The position numbers and the translations under genes were made by a program. 64,000 nucleotides of DNA from Hypomesus transpacificus (taxonomy: Eukaryota; Chordata; Actinopteri; Osmeriformes; Osmeridae), in the NCBI RefSeq assembly GCF_021917145.1, contig NC_061080.1, positions 5,438,693-5,502,692 on the forward strand, in the 5' to 3' direction. Below the pieces are notes generated by a model. The model made no database searches, was not told where the DNA came from, and saw only the letters and a list, made by a program, of their open reading frames with translations. Positions 29,402 to 41,420 of the stretch are shown one piece after another. Each line of letters opens with the position of its first letter. Position 1 is the stretch's first letter.

Positions 29402-31339
29402 ATGGCATCGAATACTGCGACTGTAGGGAATTTGCCGAGCGGAGTAGGGATATGCACAACTATTCCAGACATCCTTTACATTCCGGAACTTGTAAGTTTT
29501 TTACTTTTAATTGTATGCTTATCTAATTTTCACTAAAATCATTATAATTTCAATGTGCATGCTCTGTAGCAATGGATTTCATCTGAGGAACGTTAAATAA
29601 AAAATTGGGAAATTTGACTTTTCACCCCACGACAATATTTTGGTATTGGTTCAGGTTATAGGTTTTACATTTTGCCCGCTTTTGATGTAGCGATACTGCT
29701 GAATTTTAGTTCCACAGCATAGGCCAAATCCAACAGTTTGTAGACACTGACAGCCAGCCCGTATAATGACAGTTGAATATTGCAAATTGTAATTATGAAT
29801 TTAACAATTAATGCAATGACAACAATCAGACATTCGATCGTAAACCCATACTTTGAAGCTGACGGATGATTTCTGGTGAAATTGTATGTGCTTTGTTTAA
29901 AAAAAGGGAGTAGATGCATTTGGCTTGCTTGGATATTTTTTTATATAAAATAAATGGTGCCACGGATGCATGCAAAATACAGTAGGCCTATATCATTTGC
30001 AAATGGCGTGATGAGGGGATCCCCCACTCCACTCAAGGCGCAGCGACAATACAGTGTTAGTTCAATAGGCCTGTAGTGCGATATATCGGAATGGTCTCAA
30101 TAAACTATGACACATCTCAATGGAAATTCTCCATCGGCAAAATGTGTGTATGGCTAACCATCTAAGTTCTGACTGGGTTGATAATTAAGTGTGGAAACCA
30201 GGACTAAAGGAAACAGTTGACGAATACCATGTTAATACACTTAGTGGTTAAAATGATTGTGTTCAATTCCAGTGTATTTCTATTTGCAAGCCACATTGAT
30301 CATGAATGAATGCTAATATCTACTTGTTTATCCATCTTGTACTATTTGCCTTTCAGATCTTCGGAGGCCTGGTATGGATCTTGGTGGCATGCACGCTAGT
30401 GGTGCCCGCTAACCCCCAGGGCTGGGTGATGTTCGTGTCAGTCTTCTGTTTTGTCATGACCTTCATCTGGCTCTTGGTATTTGCCTGCGGTGGGCATCAC
30501 AATAGTGGGAAGTGGGCTGCTGCTGTAAGTCTCCTAAGTATTGATTCTCACAATATGTATTTGACCTTCTGTAGATAAGAAGACTTGTGTTTTGCCGTGT
30601 CTTGCGTTTTTCTTAAACTTCAACACAGTAAGTGATCAATAATAATGTGGGGTAATGCATTGTTTTATAGACAGAAGAAAAACAAAGTCAATTTCAGGGA
30701 TCATTGTTCATTGTGTCAGTTGTCACATCTACAACCCTGGGGGTTGAAAAGACAAAGGCCATACATTGAAAACAAGATTGACAAAGCATGATGTTTTGTA
30801 ACTTTGGCCTGGAAGTGTACAATCCACAGATCCAGAGTGATGTCTTAATTCCCTCAAACATCATGCTTTAGATTCAAGCACTTTCATTGCACGTTCAATT
30901 CCCAAAGATTGTTTTCCATTTCCTCATCCTTCCTGTTCTGTCTGGCTCAGGACTTTGCATACCATGGCCTGGCAGCTTTCTTCTACCTCAGTGCTTCAGT
31001 TGCACTTGCCAAAGTGACTCTGGATATGAAAGATGGAATTGTCTTCCAAAACTACCAACTTGACATCTCTGCAGTGGTAAGCTGCTTCCCGTTAAGACGT
31101 GTGACAAGTGGTTCTCAGAAATTGATGTCAACCCTTACAAGACCAGAGAAGTTTACTAAAGGAGACAGAAATTTGACCTGAAGTTTTCAAACATTACTAC
31201 TACTATTAATTATAAGCACCAGCCAAGTGGTTTATAATTGTTAACAGTTTTCTGTCTTTTTCAGGTGTTTTCATACGTGGCCACACTCCTCTACTTCATT
31301 CACACCATCTTATCTGCTATCAGGTGGAAGTCTTTCTAG
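29402..31339 (+). CDS. mal: MAL-type MARVEL-domain proteolipid (complete, 4 exons)
   Basis: Four-TM raft-associated protein of apical sorting and myelin membranes. Exons: 29402-29491, 30357-30524, 30951-31076 and 31265-31339 (TAG at 31337), all phase 0 with GT-AG introns, 152 aa (human MAL is 153). Each of the four exons carries about one membrane segment: IPDILYIPEL / IFGGLVWILVACTLV, GWVMFVSVFCFVMTFIWLL, YHGLAAFFYLSASVALA and VVFSYVATLLYFIHTILSA. The C-terminus is RWKSF, like the RWKSS end of human MAL. MAL is closer than MALL or MAL2, because of IFGGLVWILVA and QGWVMFVSVFCFV. The ATG context is ACCATGG-like (CAACCATGG). A teleost mal paralogue cannot be ruled out. Confidence 0.9.
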
Positions 31340-32385
31340 AATGACAGCCCACACCAGAACAATTCTAGCTCTTGGTTTGTGAGGTCACAAACCGCTGTAA
31401 AATAAGGGAAGACTTGAAGTGAAGAGAAGTGTTGTCTACGCTAAGGTTCAGAAGAGATCTTTCGATAAATCACAATTAGATTCCTCAATGTGGACCAGCT
31501 TGATGAAAAGTATGGCACATAGACTGAACATGAATAACACTATTAATTGACCTGTGGATCACATGATGATGTCATAACAGTGGCATCACAGGTGTCATGC
31601 ACAACCATGAGCCTTTCTCTAAACCCATGACAGTTATGACACAAGCGGCTAATGGTCCGTTCACACCAAGAACAATAACTATAACTATAAAGATACCCTT
31701 TTAAGAATTGTTCTATATTTAAAACAATTGCAGAGTCCACACCTCAATGATAACGCTAACTATACCGCGGAATGATATCGTTGGGATCACTTTCAAAAAC
31801 ATATTTTTTCCAGCTGATGAACTATAACATACTGACAATCAATCAGAATCGATAGAAATTTTAAGTGCCCGTGCATTTGAAATGGAAGACAACATTGCAA
31901 GAAGTAATCGTCCAGGTTGGTGTGGATGCAAATTATAGTTAACTGTTATAGTTATTAGTTCTCGTTATTAGTTCTCTATATTGTCCTTAGTGTGAGCGGG
32001 CCTTTATACTATCAGAATACTGCCAGCAAACTTAGGTACTTAGATTTGTTTTCATAACTTGATATTAGTTGTCATGACGCTATATGAAATCTGTTATGTC
32101 ATTACTGTGACAGTTTTGGTAACCTTAAATCTTGGATCTTAAAATTAATTAGTTACAATGTATTTGTGGTTAGAGGAATAATGGATTGTATTTTTCTAAA
32201 TTTAAGAAATAAAATTATAATAAAATTTTGTATTTTTATAGTTTTCTGTAACCAGCAACATTTTACAAAATAGATATATAACATAAAAAACAACACTATT
32301 TTATTTTTGCTTGTTTTATATATGATTGGTGCTTGTTACAGATATTATTTTGGAAACTGCGGAACTATGGCTATGTTACAATAAA
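31340..32385 (+). other. mal: Probable mal 3' UTR with poly(A) signals
   Basis: After the stop codon, AATAAA hexamers occur at 32208-32213, 32219-32224 and 32380-32385. The stretch 31654-32002 is a MITE-like insert. The extent of the UTR is inferred. Confidence 0.5.
31654..32002. mobile_element. MITE-like element in the probable mal 3' UTR
   Basis: The left end GGTCCGTTCACACCAAGAAC followed by AATAACTATAACTATAA is matched in inverted form by the right end, TTATAGTTATTAGTTCTCG ... CTTAGTGTGAGCGGGCC. I recall this terminal sequence as a common fish non-autonomous DNA transposon. The target duplication is unclear. Confidence 0.65.
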
Positions 32386-32423
32386 CATATTTCGAAATGT
32401 AGAATATGGATGCATTTTTACAT

Positions 32424-32614
32424 GGGAGTAAGATGGCTGAGCGGTTAGGGAATCAGGCTATTAATCAGAAGGTTGCCAGTTCGATTCCTTGTTTTGCAAA
32501 TTGACGTTGTGTCCTTGGGCAAGGCGGTTCACCCTACTTGCCTCGGGGGAATTTCCCTGTACTAACTGTAAGTCGCTCTGGAATAGTGTCTGCTAAATGA
32601 CTAAGGGTAAATGT
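32424..32614 (+). mobile_element. tRNA-derived SINE
   Basis: Pol III box A (TGGCTGAGCGGTTAGGG) and box B (GGTTGCCAGTTCGATTCC) are spaced as in a tRNA. A body with CCTTGGGCAAGGCGGTTCACC follows, then the tail GTAAGTCGCTCTGG ... GTCTGCTAAATGAC. This layout and tail are typical of widespread fish SINEs that share a 3' end with a LINE partner. Confidence 0.85.
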
Positions 32615-33326
32615 ACATACTGTAGTTGAGATTTTCACAATTATAAAAGAGTAAATAAGTACAAAGATTATTGTTACATGCTGTACCACATATGTAATTC
32701 TAGAGATGATCATTTGAAATATATTTTCCCTGCATGTTTTTGTTTGGCGCACTGTGCATTGCAAAACCAAACCATTTAACTTGGACAGGAGTTTCGGAGA
32801 AGGTATTTTGCTGTGAGCAACAAATACGGTTTAATTTCAACTGGGGTGAAGCCTGGTTTTAAAGTTTATACATTTTTTATTCACTGTGTGGTGAATCAAC
32901 CAAGGCAGAATGAAGCTTCTGTTTCTTATTTATTTATTTTTGTCACATGAATGAACAAAACTATAAGGTCTCATCATTTCTAACTAAACGTCAGTTTACC
33001 CTGATACTGGTGGTGTACTGATATTGTCACTATCAGATGTAAGAGCATTTAAAGTATTAAGTGGCGTAGGCCAAAGGTGCATTCCTTAGATAAAATATAA
33101 ATCTAATAGATACAAATACGGGTTGTGATGGAAGACAAATCACTGTTCCTTCTTGGGAAATGTATAGGGGACTCAAATTATGTTGTATATTAAATTCTCA
33201 AATTAACAGAGTCTGCTGTACCAACAGGCCTGTAAATGTATTCAAATGTTCAAGGTGTAATGAAATACCTTTAGTTTTTTTATGTAAAAAAAAGAAAGAA
33301 AAACAAAGAAACCAGGATTGTTGTTA

Positions 33327-33398
33327 GGAGGGTACAACTCAGTCTTTAGAGCACTTGACTGCAATTCAAGAGATTGCAGGTTAAAAACCCCACCCTCA
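33327..33398 (+). tRNA. Degenerate tRNA-Cys(GCA)-like sequence, probable pseudogene
   Basis: 72 nt that fold like a tRNA: acceptor GGAGGGT pairs with ACCCTCA (6 of 7), D-arm with ACTCAG ... AGAGC, and anticodon loop CTGCAAT (GCA) in the stem TTGA/TCAA. The T-arm is broken (GCAGGTTAAAAACCCCA, with GTTAAAA for GTTCAAA), so function is doubtful. It matches tRNA-Cys in length and in GAGCAC TTGACTGCA. A SINE head is the alternative. Confidence 0.55.
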
Positions 33399-33959
33399 AA
33401 TTGTGATAAATATAGTACAGTGTTATTCTCAGACTAAGAATTATATTTGACATCCATATTACATATTGCAGATGAACCACATTTAAAAATAATTACTAAG
33501 TGCAAAAGGGCCCCTATAATTTGTTCAGCAACTGTCAATTTATCAACCACCTTTCATGTTTTTCCTAGAAGGAGAAAAAGTGTGTTGGCAAACCTCTGAG
33601 CTGGTTGCAGTGTGTAAACAGTGCTGGGTACAGGCCTATTCTAAAGCCACAGTTGTCAACACTCTTAGGTGAAATTCAGTCTCTATTATTAAAGTGGGGG
33701 TGAAGGAGAGAGGAAATTGTAGGCTGTGAGTAGAAACTGGAAAGACAACTCTACGAGGTGCAAAGCATAAATACAGGTAGCAAATTAAGCATTTCGCTGG
33801 TGTAGGCTACTTGTGTAAAAAAAAGCCTTGTTTGTTGTTGTTCCTGTCTGTGTGTGTGTACACAGTTTCAGACATACAGCACCTGAAAGTGCACACATCC
33901 CATTCAGTCCCATACACATACTAGACTGTGCGCTCACATGTCAAAACATGGGGTAGGCA

Positions 33960-34028
33960 CACATAGATAAATCTCACTCTTATACACAAACACATACACA
34001 AACTTACACATATACACACACACACAGA
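33960..34028. repeat. CA-rich microsatellite
   Basis: Imperfect (CA)n and ACACAT units in gene-free DNA downstream of mal. Confidence 0.7.
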
Positions 34029-34159
34029 GGATTAAATAGACCAGTGGCGGGAGGTGAGTGAACTGTATCTGGTATCCATAATTCATGGGAAAAGGCAGCT
34101 GGCGATGATGCGTAACTATCTACATGAAACAGTAGAGTAACCGTGCCCTTGGAACACAA

Positions 34160-35100
34160 TTGGAGACAAAGAGTCTTCCTTTATTTGGATCCCCATTAGC
34201 TTTCAACGCAGCAGCAGCAACTGGGTCCACATGCTATGGACATCAAAACTAACTCTAACACCACATTGGATGGTTCACAAAGTACCTTCCTACACTAACA
34301 TTTTAAATATGTAACAGTACATAACAGTAACAGTGACAGGAACATAAAGACTACAGACTTTTCCAAGCAAAATGATATGTACAACGCAATGATGTACAAC
34401 TCATTTTCAGCCAGAGTTTGCGAAACGTGACATGCAGTGCCCTCAATAATGTTAGATTAGATTATATTTTCCTTATTCCACTGTTTTAAATGTGCAATCT
34501 AAAAGTTGTTAAAGTACATATGTTATGCAGTCCCTCTCCATTTCTTGGCACCATAGTACAGTAGCGAGGAAAATCAAGGGGGAAAGAACGTTATTGAAGG
34601 CACTGCACAATTAGACTATTGAACCAAGTTACTTAATATTTTAAGAATAAATAAAATGTAAAAACAATGGATTCTCTACCAGTTATTTGAGAATATGGTA
34701 TTTGACTTGTTTCTTGAACTTGTATATAGTTTTAATGAGGGCAGCTCATTCCAATTCACCATTCCAATTCTCCTCAATAGCTTACTGTAATTGTCAACTT
34801 AAGGAAGACCCAAGTGACTATTGGAAGTGTCTGGTCTGATGATCATGACCAAAGTACCCCATTATTGTGAAACCCACCAACGATGCCAGCAATTTATCTG
34901 GAGGGAGTGAGAGTAGAAGGAGGCAGGCATGGATGCAATGAAGCATTACACCAGCAAAGATCAGTATTCATCCCTGCAAATGTGACAGGCAGCATTCTTT
35001 GGGTCAACTGCAGGAGCAGAATATGGATGACTGGGTTTATGTCGTGGGATTTTCTTTGGTTTAGTTGCCAACGTCATTGTGAGCTAAACTGTTAAAGGTT
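34160..35100. repeat. Probable interspersed repeat, family not assigned
   Basis: It begins with TTTATTTGGATCCCCATTAG and a GCAGCAGCAGCAACTGGGTC stretch, which I recall as the terminal region of a common fish retroelement. Internal sequence has no recognisable coding block. Boundaries are approximate. Confidence 0.35.
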
Positions 35101-35518
35101 TCAGATTAAATTAACTTTCTTAAAGGAATGTAGGGAGGTAACTGACCGATTGACACAAATCGAAGACTTTTAAGAGCATCACAACTCACATGGAAGAATT
35201 CTCCTTATAACTGTGATGACTGCACCATCTTGAGGTTTTACTAAGAACTGCAGTTCACTTCAGTGAATGCATATGCATGACACGGAAAACAGCAATTTGC
35301 ACATGGGCCCTGTTCATATCCCTTTTTATTCTTTCAAGCTTGCTGCGCCCAATCCACTACTAGGCTATAGAAACTCCCCTTGCCAACCCACTGTACTACA
35401 GTTCAGGGACGCCAGTTTGATATCAGCTTTTGCAGGGACATCAATTGTTAATGCTAGCAAGCACATTTTTTTCGCATTAATTTGGGCGCAAATAAAGTTT
35501 TTTTTTTGTTGCTTCATG

Positions 35519-36548
35519 CACGGCCGCCCACAAGGGGGAAAGCTTTCTGGGGCCCAGCCGCGATGCCAGTGATAATCATGTTCGTCTTAAATATTTTAAG
35601 AAATTGTAACCAATTTATTTTGAACTAAAATACTCACCATTACTTAAAAAATCAAACATAAACATTATATTGTTGCTTTAGTAAAATGTAGCCAGTTTCA
35701 TAATGAAACCCTGTCCAAAAAATTGTATGAGTCGTTTTTTGTTTAGCGATGTCATCTATTGATCTAAGGTTAAGCTAATAATGTCCGAGTAGGCTACATT
35801 TCTTTGCTATGCCAGGACCTGTTCAGAAATGGGGATGTCAGAAAATAAAAGAGGAAAAAGGAGAGAGCTAGCAAGGGCATTCGACCCCCAAATAGAAGTC
35901 CAGTCCACTTCGAAATAAGCTCCCAGCCAGGCTGCAGAGACGAGCAGCAGTAGCCACGATGCTAGCCAAGAGGAAGCTAGTTAGAGCAAAGCTGACACTG
36001 AGATGTGCATGTTCTGCATTGCTCTGAGGACATTCTGCACTTTACCGTAACTTGGCAGAAGGAGAAAGGTCTTTCAGTAAACTCAAAATCATAAAAATGA
36101 CGTGTGCTCCTCAATGAGTCAGAAGAGGCTCAATCACAATACTTTCCATTGAGTGTGAAATGGCTAAACAAATTGACTTCAAATACATTATAAAAGACTT
36201 TGCATCCAAAAAGATAAGGAAGATGGCTGTATAATAGGCAAAGATGAAGGCAGGTAAATTGCATTTTATACTAGAAAATGTGGTGAGTGTAGCAGATATC
36301 AGTGTGTCAAATTGTTGTAGGTGTGTGTCTGGCCCGGCGCCACACAAGTTGTTAAGGCCTCAGTTATATTTATTAAACTTTATGTTTAAGTTTTATGTAT
36401 AGAGATGTATTTGTTTTGCTATAATGTAGCTCCCATCACTGAGTAAGTCTCTAAGTTTACATAAATGCGTTAATAAGTAAAGACATATTAGGGGGGGCCC
36501 ATTCACTGGACCTTTTCAGGGGCCCAGCCATTTGTATGGGCGGCCCTG
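35519..36548. mobile_element. Non-autonomous hAT element with perfect 8-bp TSD
   Basis: Flanked on both sides by GCTTCATG (35511-35518 and 36549-36556). Ends: CACGGCCGCCCACAAGGGGG on the left, and TGTATGGGCGGCCCTG on the right, which is its imperfect inverse. Subterminal GGGGCCCAGCC occurs in both arms. About 1.03 kb and no transposase frame. Confidence 0.85.
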
Positions 36549-37277
36549 GCTTCATGTAATAACGTTTTTATGTTTTAGTCGAAATAAGATTATCAGTAGG
36601 TATCAATTTGAAACTATCTTTAGTTTTGTTATGTTTTCTTAGCCTACCTCAATTCTGACTTTTGTGGAGTGTCCGACACCTGGACTTCAGTGTGCGTGCT
36701 GCAGTGGCTGTTTGACAAGCTCAGAAGAGTGCGCTGACATGGAATTCTGCATGCATCAGTTTGTGTTTTCGGTTTAACACTTTTACAAGCGTTGATTGGG
36801 ATAATGCATTTATTTTTTCCGGGATTATCAATCGAAATTAATGCACTGACTGAATTTAAAGTAAATTGTTAAAACTCAGACTTTAGTTTTTACTGGGGCA
36901 CCGCAGATTTATACTGGGGCACTGGCCCCAGTAAAAAGGGTCTTACGACGCCCATGAGCATGACTATTGAGAATCTGTTCTAAACTAACGTTAATGCACC
37001 ACCATGTGTTTGACTTTCTACATTACATGAAGAAAAGGAAAGAATATGTCTATGGCAATCCGTGTACCCTTCGTTCTTTCATTTTCCCGTTTCAAAACAA
37101 AATCGGAAAAAACGAAAAACAAACTAGTTTTTTTCTGTTTTAAAACCAGAACGTTTCGTAATTGTAATATTTTGATAGTGGAATTCTGGTGGAAATGTGG
37201 AGGTGCATGCGCATTCAGTGCACAGTTCAAGATGGCTGCAAGCTTCATTGTTTTTCGGGGGATTTCCTGCATGTACA

Positions 37278-37662
37278 TAGCCTGGCTGCCAACTTCCCAA
37301 CTTCTCCCCGCCCACAAAAAAATGTGTTCGGGAAGTTGGGTCTGGAGGGTCTCGTATTGGGGACAACTACAGAAAACCAGAATCGGGACGGACCAATGAA
37401 ATTGCCAGGGCGGGCTTTATACGATGATGGACAGATGATCAACAGTAACGTAATCAACAACGTCACGAAAGAGCGCTTGGGTTGAATTCGTTTTCAACAA
37501 ACAACATATTACATTGCTCTGATTGGTTGTAGGTCTATCCAATTGAGCGAAGATGCCACTGTTTTACGAGTTCAGTTGAAACACGCCTCGTAGTCACAGC
37601 CCAACGGAGAGTTTTCAGACTCATATTCTGACTAGAATTATGAGTATGACAACATCAGGCTA
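37278..37662. mobile_element. Short DNA transposon with 9-bp direct repeats
   Basis: The 385-bp insert begins TAGCCTGGCTGCC and ends CATCAGGCTA (7-bp perfect terminal inverse TAGCCTG). It is flanked by GCATGTACA at 37269-37277 and 37663-37671. A 9-bp duplication suggests a Mutator-like element; an 8-bp hAT duplication plus one chance base is the alternative. Confidence 0.7.
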
Positions 37663-38009
37663 GCATGTACAGGCACAGGTCAAACTCCTTCCCATGGTTG
37701 ACCATCACCTGGTCCCACATCCCATTTTTGAGTACTGCACATCTGGAACGAATGTATATGTTAACATTACATGTCCAGTTGGTGCAACAGACATACACAA
37801 ATCTATTAAATGCATTAGACTCAATGATATAAAATGCATAGACCAGACATACTGAAGATACATTTAATTTCATAATGAGACAAAACACAATTGTTGCAAA
37901 ACACAATTTCAAATTCACTAATTCAGGGCTTGATAGGGAATGGGACAGTCACATATTCAGGATGTCAGCAGAGGGCGCATAGGAGAGCAGATGAACCATA
38001 GAGTTAATA

Positions 38010-38578
38010 GGTGCGTTCGACATGACCCGACTTCATGCGGCGCTGCAGCCGGCTGCAGGCGGCTGACTCGAAACAGTGAATTCTGGTTATTTTTTGTCCG
38101 ACTTGAGACGGCGCAGAGGATACGTCACTGTGACGTCGCCTTCAAAGTACCGTGAGATCGATTCGAGAACTGCCGGCTGTGTAGCCGAGCGCATTTTCTC
38201 AAGAGCAACTGCACGGGTTCAAGTGACGACACAGCTATTTCATGATTGGCCAGACTCACACACGTCAACTTTGACGCGTGTTTTGTAATATTCGAACACC
38301 TTCAGTTTTGCCAATGCTCAAATCCGGACCAAACAGTTGAATTGAATTAAAAATGTATGGAAGAAAGGGTTTTACTCCGCCTCTTCACTAACGGACAGAC
38401 TACGTTTACTTATGAATAGAGTAAAGTAAGCAAACAGTGGCTGTGACTGACGTCAATGCAGCAAACCACGAGAAGCTGAAATGTCCGACTTCACAGAGCC
38501 ATTTTCAACTCCTCCCCGACTGCAAGCGGCCACTCTCGCCGGTCGTTTCATGCAGCCGCAGTCCATGTACAACGCACC
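38010..38578 (+). mobile_element. MITE, copy 1 (complete)
   Basis: Ends GGTGCGTTCGACATGACCC and ...CATGTACAACGCACC are inverted. Both sides carry TAATA (38005-38009 and 38579-38583). The interior has GCGCTGCAGCCGGCTGCAGG and ACGCGTGTTTTGTAATATTC. Two more copies in inverse orientation are at 47522-48755. The duplication can be read as 3 bp (AAT) or 5 bp (TAATA) because of the A/T-rich edge, so the superfamily stays open. Confidence 0.75.
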
Positions 38579-38583
38579 TAATA

Positions 38584-38937
38584 TAACTAGAGTAAGCTAC
38601 TTTTGTCTTCCAAGATGGCGTCCCCATTCATTTCTATGAAAAGTACTCAGTGGCGCAGTGAGGCAAGCGAGAGCGCGAGACTGGACGCGGCCATCTTTCC
38701 ACTTCCGTGTCTTCCGGTCTAGCTTTAAACAGTGGCTCTGTTTTCCCCATAGAGTTAATATAACTAGAGTAAGCTACTTTTGTCTTCCAAGATGGCGTCC
38801 CCATTCATTTCTATGAAAAGTGCTCAGTGGCGCAGTGAGGCAAGCGAGATCGCGAGACTGGACGCGGCCATCTTTCCACTTCCGTGTCTTCCTGTCTAGC
38901 TTTAAACAGTGGCTCCTTTTTTCCCTAGCTACGAGAG
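38584..38937. repeat. Tandem duplication of a 177-bp unit
   Basis: Units 38584-38760 and 38761-38937 both run from TAACTAGAGTAAGCTACTTT through AAGATGGCGTCCCCATTC and TAGCTTTAAACAGTGGCTC with few differences. The junction between the two units reads CCATAGAGTTAATATAACTA, the uninterrupted form of the MITE copy 1 target. Confidence 0.85.
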
Positions 38938-39293
38938 CTCATGTAAATTGGCTATCGGCCAATGTGAACTTTTGTGCTCATGCACTGTTAGTATCCGCCA
39001 GCACATTTGCAGGCAACTTTCATTGACTAAGCAAATAAATGGGTTGCTAGTTTACCCATTTCGGATTGGTTTCAAACTTAGCAAAAATCTGGAAAAATTC
39101 TTCCATGAAAAAGTTAGTAGTATGAGCCAAGTTCGAGAATCAAACAAAAATTGTTGGGGGAGATAGTTTTGTAAATGTTGAATGGAGTTAATAGAATAAA
39201 AACGACCGGAAGAGTCGGAAACCTAACCGTACATGCAATACCACCTACATCCACCGGGGCCGTTGCTTCAAGCCGAGGGGCGAGGGGTGGGGG
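38936..39293. repeat. Long direct repeat, copy A1
   Basis: About 360 bp from AGCTCATGTAAATTGGCTAT to the G-rich CGAGGGGTGGGGG. It matches 40393-40761 in the same orientation with scattered substitutions and a few small indels; the interval between the copies shows nothing recognisable. Confidence 0.8.
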
Positions 39294-40392
39294 CTTGGTT
39301 TTCCCCTAGCTCCGAAACCTCGTGCCAATTGCAACTAGTTGTACACGTCATACTTTGCGACAACCAGTCGCGAGCATAGATTTAGATGGTTACGAGCGTG
39401 TGAGCTAATGCATTGCAGTGGCAGAATCTATGGGCAGAATGGGGTACAAGTCCGATAAGAATCAGACACATGATGCAAACTTTACGGAAATGTATTCTGT
39501 CACTGTATAGTATTCCTTTCACTTGTTTTTTAGAAATAGGCTATAGGGCTAAATATATGGCTATTCTAGATGGAACTCATCACATATGTTGCTTTTTTTT
39601 CTTCGTGATATGAGTATGATTTCCAACGCATTGTATCGGATGAAATAAACTGTTAACATGAACAGCTCCGTCGTTGTTCTCGCCAGGCAAAGAAAGCTTA
39701 ATAGTTATTTTGGTAACCGAAATCTTCCATAATGCAGACTTACCATAGCTTACTGTCAACTTTATATTCAAACGAAATGCCACGAAATTCACACTGCCTT
39801 CAACCTAGAAAACCAAATGTCTATTAATGGATATAACGTGATCTAACAAGATGTGTTAATAATGTAATAAATAAAAGCTCGAGAAGTGTGTCTAAAATAT
39901 ACTTTGTTGAACATTTGCCTTTGAAAGGGGCATATTCATAGAACCATATAGGCTACAAGACGTTTCCATCAGATGTAAGTGGGGGTGAAACATAGTCACT
40001 GAGGACCTTCAATTTTCCACAAAAGCAGTCTGGCTTGATGACACGATTAAAAAAAGAATAATGGGTGTGTTTAACAAAAGCTTCTGAAGGCATGACTAAT
40101 ATTATTTAAATATAGATCATTTCCTATTGTGGTTAACAGATAAAGTATTAATCTTCGTCTTTGCTCCAGATAGACATGTCAACAATCTATGCTCGAGCTT
40201 AACATTATATATTTGCCATCATGTCATCAAAGTTTTTACGAAAAATCTAATCTGTTTTAAAATAATGGGAATAAACTATATTAACAACATTTCATGTCTG
40301 TGTAACAACGATTTGCTAAACTTGCTACAACAAGGCAGGCAACTCAAGCCATTTCTCCCTGTGCTCATTCAATATAAGTCTATGGCTCATTC

Positions 40393-40761
40393 AGCTCAAT
40401 GTAAATCGGCTATCAGCCAATGTGAACTTTTGTGCTCGTGCCCTGTTATTATCCGCGAGCACATTTGCAGGCAACTTTTATTGACATAGGCAAATAAATG
40501 GGGTGCTTGTTAACCCATTTCGGATTGGTTTCAAACTTAGCAAAAATCAGGACAAATTATTCTATGAAAAAGCTAGTAGTATGAGCCAGGTTCGAGAATC
40601 GAACAAAATTTACTGGGGGAGATAGTTTTGTAAATGTTGTAAATGTTGACTGGAGTTAATAGAATGAAAACAACCGGAAGACACGGGAACCTAACCGTAA
40701 ATGCAACACCACCTACATCCACCGGGGCCGTTGCTTCAAGCCGAGGGGCGAGGGGTGGGGG
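40393..40761. repeat. Long direct repeat, copy A2
   Basis: Partner of 38936-39293, starting AGCTCAATGTAAATCGG and containing an extra GTAAATGTT unit. It is followed at once by a 20-bp AT palindrome (40774-40793) placed between two GAGATGAAC copies. Confidence 0.8.
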
Positions 40762-40830
40762 TCTGAGATGAACCATAGATATATATATCTATGAGATGAA
40801 CGATAAAATTGCTCGCAGAGCAATAGAGCC

Positions 40831-41420
40831 TCAATGCAAAATTTGATTACATCGGACTGAAGCATGTTTCCAGAGTCTCATCAGCCACCTCACAAAATAA
40901 AGAAGGTTCCACCAGAGCCTGTTTAAGGACTTATATATTATATTAGACATATTATAGTAGACATTCTCTGGTTCTACACCAAATTTGAATATTTTTCTAA
41001 GAAAGTCAGCGACCGGATATATTTTATTAATTATTTTAAAGTGAGTTTCTTTGACTTTTGGGGAAATGGGCCATTTAATGAATTTGAAATTATTATTTTT
41101 TATGGACAATGCAACCATATTCGGAACCTGTACACACAGTGTTGTTATAAAACAGTGTTATTATAAATATCTGTTATAAAAAAAGATTTAGATTTCAAAG
41201 CATCACTAATATATGTATTATTATATTTACTGTCAAAGAAGGTACCATCATTAATAAAAACATTTGGAAAAGGTCTTATTCTTACATATAACAATATGCT
41301 TTGAACTAACTGTAATAATGGTATGGGTATTGCTTTACAGATCTTGTTGTATTCTCTATAAGTACAGTTTAAATTATATTTTTTGAAGAAAGCTTTATAT
41401 TCCAAAAGGTTACCAGACAT
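40831..41420 (-). mobile_element. L1-like LINE, C-terminal coding fragment
   Basis: Two consecutive minus-strand frames look like the end of a fish L1 ORF2: first YKAFFKKYNLNCTYREYNKI and KAIPIPLLQLVQS (41145-41420), then ISPKVKETHFKIINKIYP and FLRKIFKF (40831-41118). A frameshift or gap separates them. The cysteine motif expected next is not visible. Confidence 0.6.
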
